Assembly: GCA_034696485.1 (NCBI GenBank)
Contig: JAQIWT010000036.1
Coordinates: forward strand, 1 to 50,215
Source of the DNA: Isohypsibius dastychi
Taxonomy: Eukaryota; Tardigrada; Eutardigrada; Parachela; Isohypsibiidae
Reading direction: 5' to 3'
DNA length: 50,215 nucleotides
Positions 36,127 through 48,385 of the stretch are shown piece after piece. A program made the translations under genes and the position numbers. Positions within the stretch are counted from its first letter, which is position 1. Each line of letters begins with the position of its first letter. Under the pieces are notes generated by a model. It saw only the letters and a list, made by a program, of their open reading frames with translations. It was not told the DNA's origin and ran no database searches.

Positions 36127-37012
36127 TTTGACAGTACTTTCTTGCCATATACCTTGTGTTTTTACCGATTAGAAATCCTCAAGACGTTCCTGGGTGTTTT
36201 ACTTTTTGATACTGTGTTTTTTACAATGCCTTTGTTGTTTTTCTTCCCCGACGCCAGATGTGATACGGACAGTCATGTTTTTGCTTTCAGCTATAACTGT
36301 TTTTCCCCATGCGAGAGTTGATATTTCATTATTAAAAGTTGCCATTTTTTTACCAATTTGTTTCAGCCGGCTTCATTCTATGGTAGAACTTCAGTATGCG
36401 CTATAAAGCGACCACCCCTCGCAAGGTTAGAAATCAAGGTAACTGGCTGTGCAGGGGGCGCGCCATTTTTTCAGCCTCTCATGATAATTCACTGCCAGCT
36501 ATTCAGTAGTGTTGAGACCAGACCGTACCCAGAGACTAAATGGCTGCGGAGAAACTGGATGAACTTCCGGTCGATAAATGCCGCTCAGCTGACTGCCATC
36601 AATCTCTCCTGTCTGTTCCGCGCGGAGGCCAGGATGACGTGGTCCCCCTTGGTCATATGACCAAACACCCCCTGAAACGACAACATTGACGTCATCGACG
36701 CCAGCCCCCATTGGGAACAACGAGGGGTCTTGATGTCATTTAACGTCTTGACTGTGCAGAAAAACGTTCTTTCGAGATTAATTTGTTCATTCATCGCACG
36801 GAAGACCATATTCCATCTTCATCTTCTTCTTCCAACGGTTGATCGTATTGAGCTTACTGTACCGAAGTGCTTTCTTTGACTTTAGAGCATCGTGTAATTA
36901 GGTAAGAGCGAGGACGATTCGGAAATTAGAAAACATGGCTTCTCGAATAAACGGCCTTCTGTATTCTAGGTGTAGTTGGGTTTGGAATCGTCTTGTAAGC
37001 AGTGTACATATC
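36127..37012. other. Spacer between the two 4E-T paralogues
   Basis: Contains 3' UTR of paralogue A and leader of paralogue B. A GC-rich part at about 36440-36730 has an open minus-strand frame but no recognised motif. Confidence 0.5.
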
Positions 37013-40000
37013 ATGGCTTCGTCTACAGAATCTGTTCCTAGTGAAGTTGGTGGTGAGTTGGAACGACGGCACATGGAATGACGGAGGTATCAATGATTAA
37101 TTTTCCAGACCGAATTTGTTATTCCCGTGATGTTATGTTGGCGTTGGCGGACGTTCCACTCAGTCGTCGCACCCTAGACCTCGTTGCCAAAGATGATTCT
37201 TCCGGTGGTTGGTTGAAAAAGGTGATCAAGGGTGCGTGGGAAGAGCCAAGCAAAGAGGAAGTCGTCGAGAAGAATTCCAGTGTGTCATTGCTTCCTCAAC
37301 GTCCCAAGTTTCATGGTGGATGCAGTTCGTCTCCACAAAAAACGAAGAGCAGCGAGATTTCGTTGACGGGAAAAGACCATCCTGGGAAGCTCGACGGAAG
37401 GAACATCACAGGGGAAATATTCGGAGCTCTTCTGTGAGTTTGCGTTTGTTTTGGTTTTTTTATAGTTCTTCGCATTTGTCTCATTTTTCAATTTTAGTCC
37501 GGATAGTAAAAATCAGCTGAATAGCGGGCCACTTGCGACGCGGAATGTTCCACGGGACATCTCCCACCTGCGTTCCAGCAACACAAACCAAAATCAGAAT
37601 AATCAAAATTCTCGGATTTATTCAAGTTATAATACGCAGCACAGTCGAGATCGTGACAAGATCACGATTGAGCGGAATATGGGCAATGATCGGTTTATTG
37701 AGGGAACACGCCGTCGCGATGAGCATGGACGGGAGGAAAACAGACCATTTGAGAGATCATACCCCGGTAAGGATGATTTTGTTCTTAATCCCGTTTTGAG
37801 AATTTCTTAATTGTTTGAGGTTTGTTTCTGTTATATACTGAAAATAAGGTACATTCATAGTGATTGATCACATGAGCAGTGTTTTTGGGGATCGGGATTG
37901 ATATGCCATTATTTGTTTAAATTTTTCTGAAACCTCTCCTTGAATTTCACCAGCCATCCCAAAACTGAAGTTCGAAGTTGTTATCTTGATACCTTTATAT
38001 TCCGGTGCTTTTATACCTCACTGCCTGTTATTTTTATCCTCCGAATACAGTGTTGATCAGACTGTTATAACAAACGTTAACCATTTTAATAATCATAACT
38101 TGACATTTCTGAAAGTTGTTTTTTTACCGTTCGAGAATTCAGTTTTGATTTTTGAATTTTTCTATCCGAGATCCGAACAAAAAATTATGCTTCGATGTTA
38201 GAGAATCTCCGTAGAAAAGGAACATTGTACCAGTTTTGGCTTTATAGCGTGTACATCCATCATGTGTTTTTCCTTGCAGGTGATCGGTCCAATCACTCGG
38301 ATTTACGCTCGTATCATAATTCATACAATAATCACCAGGAGGATGAACCGGAACCCGAGTGGATGACTGATGGACCGGAAACGCGAGACGAAGTAATCGA
38401 TCTGGTTGGGTTTGAGGACGACCTTCGAGGAGATGAACCGCCTCCGAAGGTCGATAGCAAGACTCTCGGTGTGACCAAATCAGAATCTCTGGAAACCTCG
38501 AAGGAGGAAGCCAAGCTACCGTTTATTGTGACAGAGAATGGGGTGAAGAGGCCCATGGGAGTTGTTATCAGTGAGAATGGAAACGAAAAGAAACAACAGG
38601 AATTAGTGGAACCCGTACAGAATATTGTTGTTGAGGTGAGTGAATATTTTCGTGGAACAATTAGGTCGGGTGATGATGTTGGTTAAATTTGAAGCTATTT
38701 CTTTGACGCTGTTTTCTTTTGAATTTCTATTGTTTTATGAAAATATATGACGTTCGATTGTGACTAGTTTTTGGTTCTGACTTTGAATTTGAATTTTAAA
38801 TATCGAAGGGGACAACATATTTACAAAAATAAATTCATCCCTGTAAATGAGCGCAGCTGGAGTAAGATTACGATTCGGTCAGCACGAAGTTCGGCTTGAA
38901 TCAGCATTTTTTCTCATTTTCAGGATGCGAATTCCTCGGTTCAGTCTACCGGTCGCGGAGCCGGAAGTCGTTTCAGAGAATTGTTCAAACCGGACGATCC
39001 AAGCATCAACTCGGAACCCGATCACCGTCACCGAATAATGCCTGAACAGCGCCAACCCGAACCCGAAATCCACCAACGCCAAGTTCCAGTGGCAACAACA
39101 TCAGCGCAAAACGCATTCGGTCGAGATCTCTTGAAGCTACTTCAGAGTAATCAGAACGTCAACTATACTGAACTTCCCGCTTCACCCAAAGGTACGTCTA
39201 GAGTTCCAATTTTTTTAAGATTTCTTATTCAGAATATGTAGTTATTATTCAGATCTTGTGAGTCCACCTGCTCGTTATAAAACTCTGGAGGACGTCGAAG
39301 GAGAATACGATCTGTTCCAACGTGGCGCTCAGCGTAACCCACAGGCTGTTCCTGGAAACTTCCCGTTCGCGCATGAAGAAATGGGTCATCCTCATCCTTC
39401 CGGTCAGTTTCTTCGTCAACAAAATCAGCAACCATCGTTTCTTCATCCGTCTGCATCCTCTCCAGCATTGAGTAGTCAGCGCCTAGTTGACATGAACGAC
39501 GCGGGAATTCCAAATGATCCCAGTCTGCATAAATTGTTGGGGCTTAGTGTTGCTGAATTGACGGCTATGCGCGATGCTGGACATTTCGACAACGGGACGC
39601 TGTTGAGCTTTTTGCAAATGAAGCAGAAAAAAGAAGCGTTGATGAACATGGCGGCGTTGCAGCAACATACTCAAGCCCAGGGATTTCCTCGAGGAATTAT
39701 TCGCTCGCAGTCGCCCGGTCCCATACCACATTCGATGATGTCTCAGCCACATCCTCATGGAATGCCGCTTCGAATGCCTAACGGTCAGATTTTCCGTGAG
39801 TTGTTCGGTATTCAAGTGTTTGTTGTGGTTTTGTGACGTTTTTTGGATTTCTAGCTGGCCGACAATTTCCATCAAATATGATGGCTCAGTCGGGAAATCA
39901 TATGCAGCCGTTTGGAATTCATCCGATTCAACAACATTTGGCGAACCAAGAAAATTTGGCGTTTTTGAAGATGAACAACATGGCTGGTCATATGCCGATG

Positions 40001-41641
40001 GCTCATCGAGGTTCGATCGAGGAAGTTCGGAGCCAGATGCATTCTGCTAACGTAAGTCAAGCAGGAGAAACTATCACTTATTGGTTAACAAACTTACACT
40101 GAATTGACTTTGTCCGTTTCCCGATCTAGATTTATCATTACGATTTTTGCGGTAATCGGTTTATGATCTGGTAGTTTCATCTTTTTTTTTGCATTTCGTC
40201 GATCATAAAAATCACAGTCCTCATAGATTTTCGCCGTGTTGAGTTCTTATCAGGTTTCAAAAAATTCAAAAATTTCAAAATTTTAAAAAATTCAGTGGAA
40301 AGCTGTTTTCACTACACCTGACTCATCAACTAAGTGTGCTGCCTCGTTAATTTTAGCCAAGATGGTGTTCGAAAAATTAATTTCAAAATGAAGTGGTTTT
40401 TCCAGAAATATGTGAACAGAATTGAAAAGACAATTATGTAAAATTATATGTTTTTCAGCCGGCTACATCATCGGTCTCTCGCCCATCTGCATTACTTCCA
40501 ACCTCTGTCATGCGCAAGACAGTCCAACGTGCGGATTCCGGTAGCCCCCTCAGCAGTCCTGATATGACGAATCAGCAGTTTCCTGGTCATCTTCTAGCCG
40601 GCGGAGGCGATCGTTCTCGGGAGCGTGAACGGGAGGAGGAGATCCGCCGGATGCACTTTTTTGCTCAGCAGCAACAACAGCAGCAGCATGCTCTTCAGCA
40701 GCAACAGCAGCACCAACAACATCGCTTGGCAATGCATCAACATCATCAGCAACAAATGGCTCGTAATCCCTACGCGCAACATTCCGTCCCTGTGCAGCAC
40801 AATAATCAACTTCCTCGTTATCCTCCACTCAACGACAATCTTCATTATCCGTCTTTCAGGCCAACGTCTCAAATTCGTGAAGGTATGTAGAATAGGGCAG
40901 GGACTGTGACGGGTTTGTCGCACATATGTTTGTTTTAAATGCGGAACATGAAAATGACCTTTGCATAAATTCGTGGATACTTTCTGACCATTTCTCCAAA
41001 ACAAAACAAAAACTGTAGAAACATGAAAATCAGCTCTTTTTCTGCTTGTGATTGCTGCTATAGTTTCCGTTCCTAACCATTCTAGAATACGAGTTCTCAC
41101 TGAAACAAACAGTTTTGAAAGGCTGCCATTTTTGGCTGGGACATAACTTACGCCCTCCAGGTTTTTTATTTCATATTTTTCTTCTCTTGATTTGTGATCA
41201 TTTTATCAAAGGCAGGGAAGGCCAGGGAATGCGTGGAAAAGGTTGGTTTTCAGGTCAGAAATGATTTATTTTTGAATATCGAGTAGAAAAATAAAAGTTT
41301 GTTATGACCTATGTTGAGCTATTTATCGGGCTCCAAGGATTTTCCATACTTTTGAAAAAATTCCAAGGATTTCTTCAAAAGTATTCCAGAACTTATTTCC
41401 GGACATGCTGAAATATTTGATAAGTCCACGTCCACACAAAGGTTTTGTTTTAACCCCGGCTTGATATGCCATCAGTTCGTGAAATGGTATTCGATGAGCT
41501 TCTCCGTAGTGTTACTCGGACAACGTGCTCTTATCTTTTGTTTAACTCTCTCAAATTCCGTGTTGTTTTTCAGCTCTCGGAGCGGGATTCGACGGCCATA
41601 TCTCTCAAGATATCGACTATGGTCATCAGCAGCAGCACTGA
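37013..41641 (+). CDS. eIF4E-transporter (4E-T/EIF4ENIF1) paralogue B, full form
   Basis: Nine exons: 37013-37052, 37109-37433, 37498-37766, 38280-38635, 38924-39191, 39253-39795, 39855-40051, 40459-40882 and 41574-41641. They sum to 829 residues. The eIF4E motif is YSRDVML near residue 18, again YX4M-Leu. The Cup-homology/DDX6 site reads PEWMTDGPETRDEVIDLVGF. Further blocks typical of 4E-T are GSRFRELFKPDD, FGRDLLKLLQ, YKTLEDVEGEYD and GIPNDPSLHKLLGLS with LLSFLQMKQKK. The C-terminal quarter is Met/His/Gln-rich with a polyglutamine run. The layout resembles vertebrate 4E-T, and the exon order parallels paralogue A, showing tandem duplication. It acts in the cytoplasm/P-bodies as an mRNA repressor. 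Confidence 0.95.
40666..40755 (+). repeat. CAG/CAA repeat coding for polyglutamine/histidine
   Basis: Mixed CAG and CAA codons give Q7, Q5 and shorter runs separated by His, Ala and Leu, inside exon 8 of 4E-T paralogue B. Low-complexity Gln tracts are common in P-body proteins; the mixed codons suggest selection on protein sequence. Confidence 0.85.
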
Positions 41642-42688
41642 TATTCTTCTGTTTGTCCTCAAATCTTTTATTGACATTGCTGACAGCGGCATGCGGCATC
41701 GTCTGTTTCTGCGGAAGAAAAGACTTGTGTTTTGGTCCGAATCGGTATTCTCACTTTCCTCGTGTTCTGTGCAAATCTTCCGGGTCGGAATATCTGGAAT
41801 CATCATGGAAGCAAAGTTTAACTGTCTTGTTGGGTTTTGAGTTTTTTTTGTGCATTGTTGCTTAGAACTTCTCTCTTTTCTGTACTTCGTGTCTGGTGAA
41901 ATAATCAGTCAGTCCATATTTTCTAATTTGTTCTAACCGCGAACTAGATAGAGGACACTATGTTTCTTCTTCTTTTGGAAAAATGGATTTCGTCTTCATT
42001 CGATTTTTTGGATGGCTGATCAAAATTGGCCGTTTTTTTGTAAATAGAACGTTGTCTTTGATATGGAAAAACAAAAAAAGGAGTGGGCTAACGTAGCCTG
42101 TTTTTCGTATTTCCGATTTCCGGTCCGTAGCAGCAGTGTAGACTTCAATGGAGAGTATAGTGTGCTACCGTAGTATATTTTGCTCGCTCGAGTTGGACAA
42201 TAAAACGGGAAATATACCAGAATTTACCGAACAAAGCATGCTCAGAAAAGGGAGTGAGAAGAAAATGGTGCTAGCCGTTAGCCACTGGCCAAAGAACGCC
42301 TCTGTGGTTTTTTTCACATTGAAAGGCAGGGGGGGGGGGGCATGGTGATGAAAGTGCCCTGCCTCTTCTAGATAATAGTACAGAATGCCTGTTGCGATCT
42401 CGTTTGGCGCTCATTTCTGTTTATTTGGGAATTGCGATATTCGGTTCAGTCTATCTGAAAGGTGTTTTCTCATTGATTTGTGCAATCTGGCTCTGTTGTT
42501 GTCGAGGAATCTGATTTTCCGAATTGGATTCAGAAAGGTGAAACATACGTACTTGGAAATTTCAAGGTAGGTGACAATCAACAAGATTTCAACAGCGCAA
42601 CGGTTTTATTTTTCTCTGGTTTGGTTTGTGATTTTTTTCTTCTTCCTCTTGTTCCCGCCGTATTTCTGATGTTGGTTTTTTCAGAGCG
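41642..42688. other. Spacer with a G12 tract
   Basis: 3' UTR of 4E-T paralogue B and leader of the thymidylate kinase gene. A run of 12 G lies at 42329-42340. No coding exon was recognised. Confidence 0.5.
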
Positions 42689-44378
42689 ATGAATTCAAGT
42701 GGAGAAAAACCCAAGTCGAGGGGAGCGTTTATCGTGTTCGAAGGGCCTGATCGATCTGGGAAATCGACGCAGTCAAAGATGCTATTTCAAAAACTGCTTG
42801 ATATGAAAATTCCTGTGGAATTTATGCGATTTCCCGGTGGGATAATATATTACTAAGTCTTATATATCATCATGGTCAACGGTATTTTTATTTTTGCAGA
42901 TCGAAACGCATCGAACGAGCTGGGATCTAGAATATCGCGGTATCTCAGAAAAGAAATTCAGCTCTCCAACATCGAGGCTCACACCATCTTCACAGAGCAG
43001 CGATTTCACGAAAAGTATGAACATCTGGTTATCAGTGCAGAATTTTCTGTGATTATGATTTATTAACGATAAAGTTTTGATGAATTTTGAGCTACCGCTA
43101 CCGGAAATGATTTTAACGTCCGGAGTAATTCTTCCCAATTTTCAGAGAAAGAATGGAGAAGCTTTTGAGTAACGGCGTTACTCTGGTTGTCGATCGTTAT
43201 TCTGATTCCGGAATCGCTTATAGTGCGGCAAAGGTGCGAACTATTCCGTATTCATCTCTAAAAATTCTACAGGACGACGTACTATTTAAAGAGGCAGTTT
43301 CCTGATTATTTAGGAGTTGTTCCTTTTACAATATGTATCTTTACATTATGTATCATGTATCTTTTTTCATGCATTAAGTTTGTTTTTTAGGGGTTGGACG
43401 TGAAATGGTGCAAAGATCAAGAAGCGGGCTTGTTGATACCGGATTTAGTCGTTTATATGAAGATCCTGCCGGAAGAGGCCGGAAAACGAGGTGGTTTTGG
43501 CGATGAAGTGTTCGAGACCTATGAATTCCAGAAGAAAGTTTGCGAAGCATACAGCTTGTTGCAGGATGATGACTGGATGGTAAATTTTTCTGTAAAGTCG
43601 CTCGAGTCAAAAACGTCTGACTTGTGCGTTGTTAATCTTTCGTACTGGAATTTGGAAAACAGAACTAGAACTGCGTTTTTAAATCTGTTTCTGTTGTTTC
43701 TTTCGAACTTAGTGCGAATATGATCGGTTTAAAGGTTTTAAATACGGGATTAGGCGGTAGTAAGTAATTTTTTGATTTCCGGTTACGAATAGTTATCGAA
43801 CTTTCTTCAAGGTATTCTGACTGAGGAGAACATTTCTTTAATTTATGTCGACGTTACCCGTTTTGATGTACTTTTCACCACCGAATAACGATTTCATCTG
43901 TTTCTGTATTTTAGCTGTTATGACTTACTCTCTTCGTATTTCGTGAATTTCTTTGACCAGTGGATCAAGCCACTTCCATCTTTGAATTTTTGGAAACTTG
44001 TGCATTTGTGAAGCTGAAAACCCCAGTCACGAAGTATGAGAATTTTGGATATCAATATCAAATCATTTTATTTTGGTATTGTTCTGACAATTTTAAGAAT
44101 CTCGGAATTTTCAGGTTATCGACGCGACGCGGCCAGCCGATGAAATTTTCAAAGACATCGAAGAAGTCGCAATGGTCACAGTTCGCGACTGCCAGGATCC
44201 CCCTCTTCCTCTCAATCGCTCCGACTCGGACAGTTCAGGATATGGTTCGGATCCAGAGAGTTCAAAGGAGAACGTCTGTGATATGTTTCGGGAAACAGAA
44301 GAGTCTTCACCGTTGCAGTGCAAAACATGCTCCAAGTTGGCCGTAGACGGTCAGCATAATGTTGCTATCAAAGTCTAA
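42689..44378 (+). CDS. Thymidylate kinase (dTMP kinase) with C-terminal extension
   Basis: Exons 42689-42836, 42900-43014, 43146-43233, 43391-43579 and 44115-44378 give 267 residues. The enzyme phosphorylates dTMP to dTDP for DNA synthesis. The P-loop is GPDRSGKST (residues 19-27), the DR motif is VVDRYSDSG (about 102-110), and the lid/base part is GGFGDEVFETYEFQKKV. The core ends near VIDATRPADEIFKDI, which matches the usual end of animal enzymes (about 212 residues). Beyond it is an extra tail of about 50 residues, rich in Ser, Asp and Cys (SDSDSSGYGSDPESSKENV). The tail holds a KEN triplet. Vertebrate enzyme levels are cell-cycle controlled by the APC/C; a similar use of the KEN here is inference. 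Confidence 0.95.
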
Positions 44379-44735
44379 ACTGAATGGATAAGAACGAGAT
44401 TAGCTCGCTGTTGGTAATTCCAAGCCTTGTTTTGTTTCATTTGTGTACATTTCTCTTGTTGCTTCTGCTTCTTTTGCATGACGAATATTTATCATAATTG
44501 CATGATTTGAGCTTAGTATCGTAACTATCTTGTTGCAGTTTTGTTCAGCCAATTAATTTGAATTATTGCTTTTTGGTTGGATGATATTCGCTTAAATATA
44601 GGCTTTGTGGCGCTTGTCAAAATTCAATAATTTGGTCCGCGCAAGACATCCGACAGCAGATATTACTGAGCACTTCAGTTCGTGGTTAGTTTGCGGCGAT
44701 TTTATGCGGACCTTTCATACAAAATCAATTTGATC
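43776..44735. repeat. Segmental duplication, copy 1 (thymidylate kinase 3' region)
   Basis: A stretch of the last intron (about 43776-43803), and then the gene's end plus 3' flank (about 44369-44735), recur in the same order and orientation at 48386-49155. Matching landmarks include TTACGAATAGTT, GACGAATATTTATCA, ATTGCTTTTTGGTTGGATGA, GCGCAAGACATCCGACAG and TTTATGCGGACCTTTCATAC. Confidence 0.85.
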
Positions 44736-44747
44736 CATCGAAATAAT

Positions 44748-44760
44748 GGGGGGGGGGGGG
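44748..44760. repeat. G13 homopolymer
   Basis: Thirteen consecutive G just beyond the duplicated block and upstream of the ionotropic receptor gene. Confidence 0.9.
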
Positions 44761-45031
44761 ACAAAAACAAAAACAATTGGACTGTTTCGCAAGAAGATGT
44801 GCAAGTCAGGATATCTCCGTAAAGCAGCAACTGGATCAATCGGAAGCGAAGCGCGGTATTGATCACGCCACAAACAGGCGGAAATGAATATTCTCAGAAT
44901 ATGTTTGTGATGGACAAACTAATTCACGCACTTGGCATGCAGATCGATATAACGTGACGTTGCCATGTTTCGGCATTAAAGAACCCTGATTTTATTTGGC
45001 CAGTAGTTGGTAAGAACTTCTCATTTTCCAG

Positions 45032-46553
45032 ATGAACAATTCAAGCCACCCGCTCCTCCACATCGCATTAAACCCGGTAAGCGTTCAGTGCTAAAAACAC
45101 TGGCCTCTAGCAAAATCTTCAGTCTTGTCTCAGAGACTAGGCAATGATTTCTTCAACAACGAAGTCATGTCCCTCATCTGCCGTGGAGCGAAATTCAGGT
45201 ACGGTTGTGAAGACTACACAATTATTTCCGTAAATGTCCGATGTGTTTTGATATCGGATTGTATTTTATATTGACCAATTAGCGGACGGTAATTTCAGAT
45301 GCAAGTTCACAGTTCTCGACTACAACGGCACCTTGGCAGAACAGTTTTTCGAAGCGACGTCCAACGCGTCCGCCGATGTTGGGATGTCGCAAATAGGTAT
45401 GACCACCGAACGTGCGTCTCAAGTTCGCCTGTTTTACTCCTTCCTCGACACAACATACGGTGTGGCTATCCATGCATCTGACGTGCAGCGCTCTTCTGGG
45501 TCGATTGCCTTTCTACTCAAAATCGCCAGCCGGGAATCTTGGATATTAATTGTGCTGATGTTTCTGCTTCAACTCTCATTTTATGCTCTTTATTCGTACG
45601 TCACGGAAAAATCAGTGAACTATGCCGGATTATTCCGTTCAGGGTTTGAATTATTTGCCAACTCGGTTCGGCAAGGTGCGTCACAGTATCTGCGATCATT
45701 ACAGTATGTAACTTTATACTTTCAGATCGCGTTAAAATGGCGGCCTCTCCACGACCTTCGCTGATGACAATGTACACAATATGGTTTTTATGGAGTCTAG
45801 TCATCACCGGTGTTTTGTACTGCTTCCTTCCATCTAGTCTGGCAATCGAACCGCCTCCCCTCCTACCGTTTACAGACCTTCAATCTTTATCAACATCAAA
45901 CTACTGTCTGACCGGGTCTGCACTTTCCAAGAAAATGCTTACAGTTCGTTTGTGGCTTATCAGGCTTCATTTGTGACATTGTTGCTTGGATTTCCAGGAG
46001 AGTTTCGATCGAGAATCGCGTTTGATTGGCGAAAAGATTGAACCTCAACTCCATGTGACCAGTTATTACACTATAACGGACAGAAAAATAGCATCGGTTG
46101 TGGAATTCACGGAAGATGGCATGACCAACCTGGAAATCCCATTCTGTACACCGAACATCGTTGTACTTCCATATTTAGCGAGAGTACGGATTGCAAGATT
46201 CTTTGTGGCTAGAGGATCGCCGTTTGAACGGGTAGTTGACCTGCAGTACGTATAATTTCTGATAGTTAAGACCGAAATGGTGATCATTGCTTGTTGGTTT
46301 TCATAGATATCTTCGCTTGCTTGAATGTGGATTGGTTTCCTTCTTGTATAGAAGGCAGGCATGGGCAAGGCCGGCGGAGGAGAAGCAGTATCATTGTGAA
46401 CCGAAACTGGTGGACTTCAGGGGAACAGTCTCCAGACGCCATGTTGTGGAGCTGGGAAACGTTGTTTTTGCATTTTGGCTCCTTATTGGGGGAGTGGGTT
46501 TAGGTCTGCTCGGGGTGGTGTTTGAGCTGGCTGCTCAGAGACTTCATCGTTAA
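45032..46553 (+). CDS. Ionotropic receptor (IR/iGluR family), 5' end unresolved
   Basis: Exons 45032-45076, 45123-45198, 45299-45675, 45726-45943, 45998-46245 and 46307-46553 read in phase for about 403 residues. The first exon opens mid-codon, so at least one upstream exon is missing. Ligand-binding lobe S1 ends with ADVGMSQIGMTTERASQVRL, where the Arg in TTER aligns with the iGluR ligand-binding arginine. M1 is SWILIVLMFLLQLSFYALYSYV, followed by the pore loop (FRSGFELFANSVRQG) and M3 (IWFLWSLVITGVLYCFLPSSL). Lobe S2 begins with PFTDLQSL and ends with SPFERVVDLQYLRLLECGL. M4 is FAFWLLIGGVGLGLLGVVFEL. IRs are protostome chemo-, thermo- or hygrosensory cation channels; the short S1 and the layout fit a divergent IR better than a classical iGluR. 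Confidence 0.88.
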
Positions 46554-47829
46554 TCGTTGTCAGTTTTTTTTTCAGTATTGAAATGTCTAAATGCAGGCGA
46601 TCATTCATAGTGAGTGTTGAATAACGACAAAGAAACAAAATCAACTTGAGGTGGACATGTTCAAGCTTCTTGAGATTGTTAATAATTTTCCACAAATTTT
46701 TATATGATGTCGTTTATACTATGTTTCTTGCACATTTCAAATACGTACAGTACTTACGTTCGTTATCGATCTCGTGCAGCCATTAATGTTGGTCAAGTGA
46801 CATCACGATTTTTTTTTTTGCATCTTGTCAAGTCACGATATTTTTTTGCATCTTGTCCATGACATTTCAGCTCCCAGCGAAGTTGGCCTGTTGCTGTGAA
46901 AAGAACTCATTGGCTCCATTGTTGTCACAAGCACCGAGCGCGGTCACCCATCACTGTCGCGCTGTTCATTATTCTCTGTGATTAAAATCTAACAAACGTT
47001 TTAAGAAATACTTTAACACGGGTATTCAACAATCTGAGATTTGTCCAATCAAACCGCGGTCAATTTGCAGTTTCATTAGCCAACATTTACCCTGGAGGGT
47101 GCTCGAATCGGAAAAAATTCCGGGTAGAAATATCGTAAATCACGGAACTTGAGAAGAAAACCGGAAACACGTAATTCCTTTGCTGGGTTAAGTTACTATA
47201 ACGTGAATCGAGCTTTCCCTTCTGAGAAACGTGACCCGATTGCGAATCACAGAACGGAAGAAACGAAGTCTCTAATGCTCACAGTAATCCCCGAGTGTGC
47301 AACCCCCATTCAGTTAGCCGAGTATATAGTCTTCACTTTCAAGATCAGCTCGCCACTCTACGTTCACTCAAACATCATGAACAACTCTTTTTTAGTCAGC
47401 TCCACCAGATCTACATCCACCTCCAATGGGTCAAGCACATTCATTGGTGGAATAGCGACCATCATACTGAGGTCATCGGCGTTGTGAGGTCCTAAGTCAA
47501 GTTCAATGTTAAGTCCACGAGGATGACGTTAGGAAACCGCAGTACTTATTGCGACTAGCTGTAGACTGCAGAGGCCAACGATAAGCCACAGCCTTTTCAG
47601 AAGGCTTTGGGTAGTGGATTCGTTGGTACCAGGTAAATAACGGGTTGACCGTTGGAAAGTGTGCATCTAGCAACTAACAGGTTCTGGTTGGGAGTTGGGA
47701 CACTACGGTGATTTTTCATATTTTCGTTTCTGAGTTGTTGTTTGAATTAACCGATATGCTTTTGTTCCCCCTTTCCCTACAAACCTATAAACGTGACGTA
47801 TAAACGCCCAACCCTGGGCCCTAACCGTC
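46554..47829. other. Intergenic stretch with a short tandem duplication
   Basis: At about 46798-46860 a unit close to GTCAAGTCACGATTTTTTTT-GCATCTTG occurs twice in tandem. No exon was recognised; an open frame at 47149-47487 lacks recognisable motifs. Confidence 0.5.
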
Positions 47830-48065
47830 GTCAGAGGTTTGAGTTTTGGAGGTATGAGGTTGGAGATTCCACTGCTTACTCCTACGGTGTGGACGTTTTG
47901 GTGCTACTCCTAGCCTCCGATGGAGGTTTGAGGTTTGACGTCTGAACTGGGCCCGAACTGTCGACGGAGGTTTGAGGTTTGGAGGTTTGAGGTTTGAACC
48001 GCCCACTCCTATGCCCCCTCGTAAGGGTTCTCACGGCGGATGGAGGTTTGAGTTTTAAACTGCCA
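47830..48065. repeat. Degenerate GGAGGTTTGA repeat cluster
   Basis: Multiple copies of GGAGGTTTGAGGTTTG are spread in several short groups, interrupted by GC-rich spacers that also recur in part (CCACTCCTA, CTCACGGCGG). It looks like a decaying minisatellite. Confidence 0.7.
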
Positions 48066-48280
48066 ACTCTTGTGCTCTGGCGTTTGTCCTAACTCCTAAC
48101 CTAACCGTCGCTTTTTAACCTTCTTTGTTACTTTAACCAGGCCAGGCAAGCGGTGTCCCCATTTTTTACGAGACGAAAAAACCTTTTTTTTACACGAAAA
48201 ATTCCCAGGGAAAAAACCGGACCCATCGAAACTGTTTAACAAACAGCGAACAGAACGTAATTTGGGAGGACAACATGCCC

Positions 48281-48311
48281 GTCCGCCAGAGCGCAACGGG
48301 CTCTGGCGGAC
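48281..48311. repeat. Perfect 12-bp stem hairpin, 7-nt loop
   Basis: GTCCGCCAGAGC at 48281-48292 pairs exactly with 48300-48311 around GCAACGG. It is GC-rich and lies just left of the duplicated block. A small palindrome of unknown role. Confidence 0.8.
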
Positions 48312-48385
48312 ATTCCGTATCAGAAATTGTGGCAAACACACGTTCTCCGGGGATATTTAATATGCATTTTAATCGCCGTTGCGTT

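Noticed and set aside
36499-36809. Minus-strand frames between the 4E-T genes
   Set aside because: GC-rich open frames in competing phases without a recognised family or splice sites.
47149-47487. 112-codon frame after the ionotropic receptor
   Set aside because: No motif; composition unlike the coding exons nearby.
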